Of a DNA stretch of 7,568 nt, positions 3,824 through 7,568 are shown in pieces; the first letter of the stretch is position 1, and each line of letters starts with the position of its first letter. This DNA is from an uncultured Angelakisella sp. (lineage in GTDB: Bacteria > Bacillota > Clostridia > Oscillospirales > Ruminococcaceae). Below the pieces are notes generated by a model that was not told the DNA's origin, did not search any database, and saw only the letters and a program-made list of their open reading frames with translations. The stretch is from contig CAJUFK010000142.1 of the NCBI GenBank assembly GCA_910585535.1, positions 1-7,568 of the forward strand, in the 5' to 3' direction. The translations under genes and the position numbers were made by a program.

Positions 3824-5860
3824 CTAGAACTCGTCGCTGTGGTCTGCCATCATGCTGGATGTCCCTTCCTCAAAGTTGATCTGAATACTCTGGTAAAGCT
3901 TCCCGTTAATGTATACATCCGCCACCGAGTACCCCTCCCCCGAAAGAGGTACCGTAACCGCCCGCTGCTCCGCCGGATCAACAATGGTGGTGTATGCCTC
4001 CATCCCGTCCAGCTGAACAGCTATCGTGTAAGTATTGCCAGAGGCCTGCATCTTGTCAGTAAAGAATATCCGCATCTTGTAATCCGCAGTGGGGATCACT
4101 TGGTCGCTGGCTACCGTCAAATATACCGTGCTGCCAACGTCCAGCCGGGCCGGAGATTTGGGATTTTGGTTGATAACCGTCCCGTAGTCCAGTGTGCTGG
4201 ATTCGTAGGAAATGCTGGCCTTGAGCCCCCGGGCAGAAAGGGCCTCCCGGGCAAAGCTTATATCGTAGGTCATAACATCCGGCACCGTGACCTTGTCCTT
4301 GCCTGTGCCGGTGCTGACAAAAACCGTGATGGTGTCCCCGCTGACCACCTTCTCGTTCATGCCGGGGATCGTCTGGGTGACGTTCCCCTCTTTGATGGTG
4401 GGGCTGGTCTCCTGTGCGATCTCGTAGTTGAGCCCCTTCTGGGTCAGGTCGGCATAAACCACAGTGGCCTCCATGTCCTTGTAGTCCGGCACGGTATGTT
4501 CCTGACTGCCAGTACTCACCTTAACACGGATGGTAATGCCCTCCTTGACCTTCTTCCCGGAACTGGGTGTCTGCTCGAAGATGGTCCCGGCAGGATAGTT
4601 GTTGTTGAACTCCTGCCCCTCCAGCTCCAGCTTGAACTTGCGGTACTCCTTTTGGGCTGCCTCAAAATCCTGGCCCACCAGGGCGGGACACTCGTCCTCC
4701 GGCACCTTCTCAAAGGGCTTGTTGATGTGAAGCATCATCCCCAGGAAGATGAGGGTGCCCACCACAAAGGCGCAGGTGATGCCAAACAGAACCGTGAGGT
4801 AGGTGATCCTTCTCCGGCGCTTTTTCTTCTTCCGCGGGGGCGGATCGTTGTCCATGTCCTGGTCCTCCTCTGTGGCCTCCCTGCGGCGGCGGGAGCTTCG
4901 TCCGGCGCCGTTCTTGGGACGTTCTCCGGTTCGCTGGGGGCGGGAGCCGTCGTTGTCATCCAAAAAGCGCTGAACGTCGCTGCCCCGCTCCAAAGCGGTC
5001 TCCAGTTCCGCATACCCAAAGTAGACTTCGGGGTCCTGAAGGTACCGCTCCAGGTCCCGGAGCATCTCCCCGGCGGTCTGGTAGCGGTGGTCGGGATCCT
5101 TGGACATGGCCTTTACAGTGATGTCCTCCAGCCCCTCCGGGATGGCGGGGTTCAGCTCCCTGGGACGCAGGGGCCGGGCCTCGATCTGCTTAATGGCTAC
5201 GCTGATGGGGGAATCCGCCTCAAAGGGGAGGCGGCCGGTGAGCATCTCAAAGAGGATGACCCCGGCGGAGTAGAGGTCGGCCCGCTGGTCCACGATGCCC
5301 TCCCCCCGGGCCTGCTCCGGGCTGATGTAGTGGACCGAACCGATGGCCCGGTCTGTAATGGTCCGGGATTGGGCCATGGTGACCTGGGCGATGCCGAAGT
5401 CCATCACCTTGATGCTGCCGTCCTTTTTCACCATGATGTTCTGGGGCTTGATGTCCCGGTGGACAATGCCGTTGTCGTGGGCGTGGCGCAGGGCCAGCAT
5501 CAGCTGGACACAGAGGGCGGCGGCAATGTTGGGACTCACCACCCCCATCTTCTCGATGTACTCCTTCAGGGTGATGCCGGAGACGTACTCCATGATGATG
5601 ACCGGGTTCTGGCGGTCCAGAAGGACGTCATAGATCTTGACGATGTTGGGGTGGTCCAGGGAGTAGATGGCCTTGGACTCGTTGCGGAACCGCCGCAGGG
5701 ATTCGGTGTTGCCGGCGTATTCGTCCCGGAGCATCTTAATGGCCACAGGGCGGTTTTCGGCGGTATCGAAGCCGTGGTAGACGTTGGCCATTCCCCCCAC
5801 CCCGATGAGGTTTTCCACCAGGTAACGGCCCTCCAGCATTTTACCCACTACGTTATCCAT
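3824..5860 (-). CDS. prkC: PASTA-domain Ser/Thr protein kinase (PrkC/Stk1 type)
   Basis: This 678-residue membrane kinase phosphorylates Ser/Thr on cell wall, division and translation proteins and is thought to sense muropeptides or lipid II outside. Seen in the sequence: Gly-loop GVGGMANVY (20-28), catalytic Lys42, alpha-C Glu61, HRDIKPQN with Asp136, DFG 154-156, an activation loop with Thr167/Thr169, and GSVHYISPEQA (174-184). All catalytic residues are intact. A basic juxtamembrane stretch (PRKKKKRRRR, 342-351) precedes one membrane helix (about 352-377). Three extracellular PASTA repeats follow (about 385-450, 455-517, 523-585). Residues about 590-678 form an extra C-terminal beta-rich segment that does not look like PASTA. 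GAGGAG 7 nt upstream supports the start. The first bases overlap the phosphatase gene by 8 nt, giving translational coupling and a balanced kinase/phosphatase ratio. Length and order match Firmicutes PrkC. The usual downstream rsgA is missing and a repeat follows the stop. Confidence 0.97.
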   Translation of the reverse strand: MDNVVGKMLEGRYLVENLIGVGGMANVYHGFDTAENRPVAIKMLRDEYAGNTESLRRFRNESKAIYSLDHPNIVKIYDVLLDRQNPVIIMEYVSGITLKEYIEKMGVVSPNIAAALCVQLMLALRHAHDNGIVHRDIKPQNIMVKKDGSIKVMDFGIAQVTMAQSRTITDRAIGSVHYISPEQARGEGIVDQRADLYSAGVILFEMLTGRLPFEADSPISVAIKQIEARPLRPRELNPAIPEGLEDITVKAMSKDPDHRYQTAGEMLRDLERYLQDPEVYFGYAELETALERGSDVQRFLDDNDGSRPQRTGERPKNGAGRSSRRRREATEEDQDMDNDPPPRKKKKRRRRITYLTVLFGITCAFVVGTLIFLGMMLHINKPFEKVPEDECPALVGQDFEAAQKEYRKFKLELEGQEFNNNYPAGTIFEQTPSSGKKVKEGITIRVKVSTGSQEHTVPDYKDMEATVVYADLTQKGLNYEIAQETSPTIKEGNVTQTIPGMNEKVVSGDTITVFVSTGTGKDKVTVPDVMTYDISFAREALSARGLKASISYESSTLDYGTVINQNPKSPARLDVGSTVYLTVASDQVIPTADYKMRIFFTDKMQASGNTYTIAVQLDGMEAYTTIVDPAEQRAVTVPLSGEGYSVADVYINGKLYQSIQINFEEGTSSMMADHSDEF

Positions 5861-6617
5861 TCTCGTTCTCCTCGCAAGCTAAGATCACAGCGGTGATGTT
5901 GTCCCTCCCGCCCCGGCTGTTGGCGGCGTCGATGAGGCATTTCCCGTCGTCCTGGAGGACCGCCTGGCGCAGGCACTCCCGCAGGGTCACCGGGTCCAGC
6001 ATATTGTACAGCCCGTCGGAGCAGAGGAGCAGGACGTCCCCCGGCTCCAGGGGGAAGGAGGTGTAGTCGGCCTCCACCTGGGGGCCAACCCCCACCGCCC
6101 GAGTGAGGCTGCTTTGGAGCCGTCCCCGGTCCGGGTGCTGGAGCAGCTCCTCCGGGGTCAGATCCCCCCGGTCCAGGAGCATCCTGGCCAGGGTGTGGTC
6201 GGTGGTGAGGCGGTGGAGTTCCCCGGCCCGGAGGAGGTACCCCCGGCTGTCCCCAACGTTTGCCAGATAGACCTTTTCCCCGGCCACCAGGGCCAGGCAG
6301 ACAGTGGTCCCCATCCCCCGCATAACCTCGGGATCCTGCTCCGCCTTGTCGTAGACCACGGCATTGGCGGTGGCCACAGCGCTTTCCAGGACCATATAAG
6401 CGGACCGCTGGTCCATTCCCGGGCGGCAGGAGCTTTCCAGCATCCGCCGGATCTCCTCACAGGCGATGGCGCTGGCAACAGCGCCGGCGTTTTCGCCCCC
6501 CATCCCGTCGCAGACCACGCCGTAGGCCAGGTCCGGGGAAAACACCTCCCCGGCAAACCGGTCCTCGTTGACGTACCGGACAAGCCCCTTGTCCGTGGCC
6601 CCGATGATCCGAAGCAT
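5853..6617 (-). CDS. prpC: PP2C-family Ser/Thr protein phosphatase (PrpC/Stp type)
   Basis: This cytoplasmic, Mn/Mg-dependent phosphatase removes phosphate from PrkC and its substrates. The chosen start (ATG at 6617) has GGAGGTGA 7 nt ahead; a longer reading to 6740 would pass through a terminator and lacks a ribosome site. The resulting 254 residues match the usual length of about 240-260. Motifs in order: ATDKGLVRYVNED (7-19), DGMGG with metal ligand Asp37 (37-41), GTT (103-105), VGDSR (121-125), CSDGL with Asp201 (199-203), and GGRDNIT with Asp239 (236-242). All metal-binding Asp residues are present, so the enzyme should be active. The stop is nested around the prkC start (8-nt overlap). 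The order phosphatase-kinase is the standard Firmicutes one. No clear promoter was found in 6618-6686, although a terminator upstream separates it from the TA operon. The usual upstream rlmN/rsmB genes are absent. Confidence 0.96.
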   Translation of the reverse strand: MLRIIGATDKGLVRYVNEDRFAGEVFSPDLAYGVVCDGMGGENAGAVASAIACEEIRRMLESSCRPGMDQRSAYMVLESAVATANAVVYDKAEQDPEVMRGMGTTVCLALVAGEKVYLANVGDSRGYLLRAGELHRLTTDHTLARMLLDRGDLTPEELLQHPDRGRLQSSLTRAVGVGPQVEADYTSFPLEPGDVLLLCSDGLYNMLDPVTLRECLRQAVLQDDGKCLIDAANSRGGRDNITAVILACEENENG

Positions 6618-6686
6618 AACCTCACCTCCCGCCAATGGAATTTCTGTCACCCTACAACAAAACGCCGCACAGGGGAAAAGGACTTC

Positions 6687-6709
6687 AAAAGCGGACCGGG
6701 AGTCCGCTT
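6687..6709 (-). terminator. Terminator of the toxin-antitoxin operon
   Basis: On the - strand, AAGCGGAC pairs with GTCCGCTT (6709-6702 with 6696-6689) around a TCCCG loop, and a TTTT run ends at 6687. It lies 35 nt after the toxin stop and upstream of the phosphatase ribosome site, so the TA and kinase units are probably transcribed separately. Confidence 0.75.
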
Positions 6710-6744
6710 GGGGCCTTTCATACGCCCTGGTGCGTTTCACAAGG

Positions 6745-7077
6745 TCAGTCCCTGCCCCGATTCCCCAAAAACTTTGTTTTGAAATCGGAGGCGCTGTAAA
6801 GCACGCTTAAAACAACAACGGTTTCTTCTTCCTGTATGGTGTAAAAGATAGAATAATTTTTCACCATCACCCTTCGGATCTCTTCCGGATACGCCTCCTC
6901 AAGGTCCAGTATTGCGAAACGCTTTGGAAAAGTAGCCAGGCTTTGGATCGCCTGCATCATCCGGTCAAACAGCTTTTTCGCCGCACCCGGGGAATGTAGT
7001 TCGCAGGTGATGTAATCAAAAATATCTGTGATCTGCCCCTTCGCCTTTGGCGTGATAACGACCTTATAGGACATCAT
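6745..7077 (-). CDS. RelE/ParE-family toxin
   Basis: The 110-residue product fits the RelE/ParE fold: an N-terminal strand (SYKVVITPKAK, about 3-13), two helices (QITDIFDYITCEL and AAKKLFDRMMQAIQSLATFP, about 16-52), then a beta-sheet with EEIRRVMVKNYSIFYTI (66-82) and VVVLSVLYSASD (88-99). RelE members cleave mRNA on the ribosome and ParE members poison gyrase. The final strand here lacks the Arg residues common in active RelE proteins, so the target cannot be assigned. Three starts are possible: GTG 7083, ATG 7077 and ATG 7074. ATG 7077 is preferred because AGAAAG lies 8 nt upstream. The start lies inside the antitoxin gene (14-nt overlap), the usual coupled arrangement. GC content is lower than in the neighbouring kinase operon, consistent with acquired DNA. 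Confidence 0.88.
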   Translation of the reverse strand: MMSYKVVITPKAKGQITDIFDYITCELHSPGAAKKLFDRMMQAIQSLATFPKRFAILDLEEAYPEEIRRVMVKNYSIFYTIQEEETVVVLSVLYSASDFKTKFLGNRGRD

Positions 7078-7369
7078 AGCCACGGCTTTCTAAAAATTCC
7101 TTTTGAAACTCCGAAACGTCCTGGTATCTTTTCGCCCTTGCGTCCTCCAAGCCTTCCCGGATCTCCGTTAGGAACTGTTCCTTTGTCATCAGATCGGCGT
7201 TGACCGAAAGCGGAACCTCCGGCAGGGAGACCCGCTCCGTCAGCAGGACCTGATGGAAAAACAGATCCACCGCGTCAGACATGGAAAGGCCAAACCGGGA
7301 AAAGATGTTTTCCAGCTTTTTTTCCGTGACGGGGTCCATCTGCACGGTAAGGGTCGTTGTTTTTTCCAT
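7064..7369 (-). CDS. RelB/DinJ-family antitoxin
   Basis: The 101-residue protein begins at ATG 7369. GGGAGG (7383-7378) stands 8 nt upstream and overlaps the alternative GTG at 7378, which is therefore rejected. The N-terminus has the ribbon-helix-helix pattern of RelB/DinJ: strand TTTLTVQMD (4-12), helix VTEKKLENIFSRFG, and helix SMSDAVDLFFHQVLL ending near residue 46. This half binds operator DNA as a dimer. The C-terminal half (about 60-101, EFQKEFLESRGYDVL at the end) is charged and helical, as expected for the part that wraps and neutralises the toxin. It is followed with overlap by the RelE/ParE gene. A perfect 7-bp palindrome in the promoter is the likely autoregulatory operator. Confidence 0.9.
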   Translation of the reverse strand: MEKTTTLTVQMDPVTEKKLENIFSRFGLSMSDAVDLFFHQVLLTERVSLPEVPLSVNADLMTKEQFLTEIREGLEDARAKRYQDVSEFQKEFLESRGYDVL

Positions 7370-7393
7370 AAAAGGCACCTCCCTTTTCTTTAC

Positions 7394-7421
7394 AGGTTAG
7401 GCCGTGTGGACGGCCTGACAA
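7394..7421 (-). promoter_or_regulatory. Promoter and palindromic operator of the toxin-antitoxin operon
   Basis: On the - strand, TTGTCA (7421-7416) and TAACCT (7399-7394) are separated by 16 nt. A perfect inverted repeat, AGGCCGT-N4-ACGGCCT (7399-7416), fills the spacer and touches both hexamers, an ideal place for repression by the RHH antitoxin. ACAGGT direct repeats flank it (7392-7397, 7421-7426). The -10 match is weak, so the palindrome is the firmer part. Confidence 0.6.
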
Positions 7422-7435
7422 CAGGTGGTATGTTA

Positions 7436-7568
7436 TCACGCGGAAGCAGGTCCGTCCGCACAAAACACCCCACCGGGGTGTATTTGCGGGGAACTCGATT
7501 GCAGGGCGTTAGCCTTGATCCCTTCGGGACCGTGACCTACGGTCAACTTTCTTTTTCTATCGCAAAAA
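7436..7568 (-). CDS. Possible 3' end of a gene entering from the right edge
   Basis: One - strand frame is open from the window edge to a TGA at 7438-7436 and would give a 43-residue C-terminal tail (reading KLTVGHGPEGIKANALQSSS in its middle). The sequence contains two hairpins, one with a T run, inside the putative coding part, which argues against it. I do not recognise the product. It may instead be non-coding flank or remnant DNA. Confidence 0.2.
   Translation of the reverse strand, partial: FCDRKRKLTVGHGPEGIKANALQSSSPQIHPGGVFCADGPASA
7465..7481 (-). terminator. Hairpin upstream of the TA operon, possible terminator of a gene to the right
   Basis: ACACCCC pairs with GGGGTGT around a 3-nt loop (perfect 7 bp). 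On the - strand TTTT (7465-7462) follows, consistent with terminating transcription arriving from beyond the window. A second, 6-bp hairpin (GACCGT/ACGGTC, 7528-7544) lies further right. Confidence 0.5.

Noticed and set aside
3752..5896. 714-codon open frame on the + strand, antisense to prkC
   Set aside because: It mirrors prkC in a GC-rich gene, starts inside a repeat, has no ribosome site and no recognisable domain; prkC on the other strand has complete kinase and PASTA motifs.
6618..6740. Upstream extension of the phosphatase to an ATG at 6740
   Set aside because: The extension spans a terminator hairpin, lacks a ribosome site, and the ATG at 6617 has a strong one and begins the conserved PP2C fold.
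1..7568. Defence system, prophage, integrase, transposase, rRNA or tRNA gene
   Set aside because: No motif or structure for any of these was found in either strand; the mobile-like features are limited to repeats and toxin-antitoxin-type genes.

Overview
The window looks like a chromosomal segment from a GC-rich Clostridia genome, most likely Oscillospirales/Oscillospiraceae (Flavonifractor, Pseudoflavonifractor or Intestinimonas-like). This is an inference. It rests on a Firmicutes-type PrkC kinase with PASTA repeats paired with a PP2C phosphatase, strong AGGAGG-type ribosome binding sites, a secreted protein ending in an NPDTG sorting signal with a KK tail, and high GC in the housekeeping genes but lower GC in the flanking accessory genes.

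Left part (1-960, + strand): a strong promoter (TTGACA/TATAAT) with a tandem 11-bp repeat at its predicted start drives a two-gene unit. It encodes a 60-residue protein and a GNAT acetyltransferase whose TTG start overlaps the upstream stop, and it closes with a perfect 14-bp intrinsic terminator. The layout resembles a GNAT-type toxin-antitoxin pair, but that is unproven. Middle left (960-2890, + strand): a promoter embedded in TTACA-N3-TGTAA-type dyads drives a secreted, probably sortase-anchored surface protein of unknown function. A GC-rich hairpin follows, then a small XRE-family regulator with its own terminator.

Centre (2890-3823): about 930 bp without a convincing gene, lying between the convergent xre and prkC genes. 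It is packed with structure: four copies of an exactly 76-nt core repeat, at least five stem-loop modules showing compensatory base changes, a 138-bp inverted repeat pair (132/138 identical) around about 470 bp, a bidirectional terminator, a candidate small RNA, and a 144-nt multibranched foldable element. This is the most unusual part of the window.

Right part (3824-7568, all - strand): a PP2C phosphatase and a PrkC kinase overlap by 8 nt and form a reversible Ser/Thr phosphorylation module that senses the cell wall. Upstream of them is a RelB/RelE-family toxin-antitoxin pair with its own terminator and a palindromic operator-like site in its promoter. The genes that usually flank prpC-prkC in Firmicutes (rlmN/rsmB upstream, rsgA downstream) are absent on both sides, so this signalling pair sits in a rearranged, repeat- and TA-rich setting. 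No phage, transposase, CRISPR, rRNA or tRNA gene was recognised.
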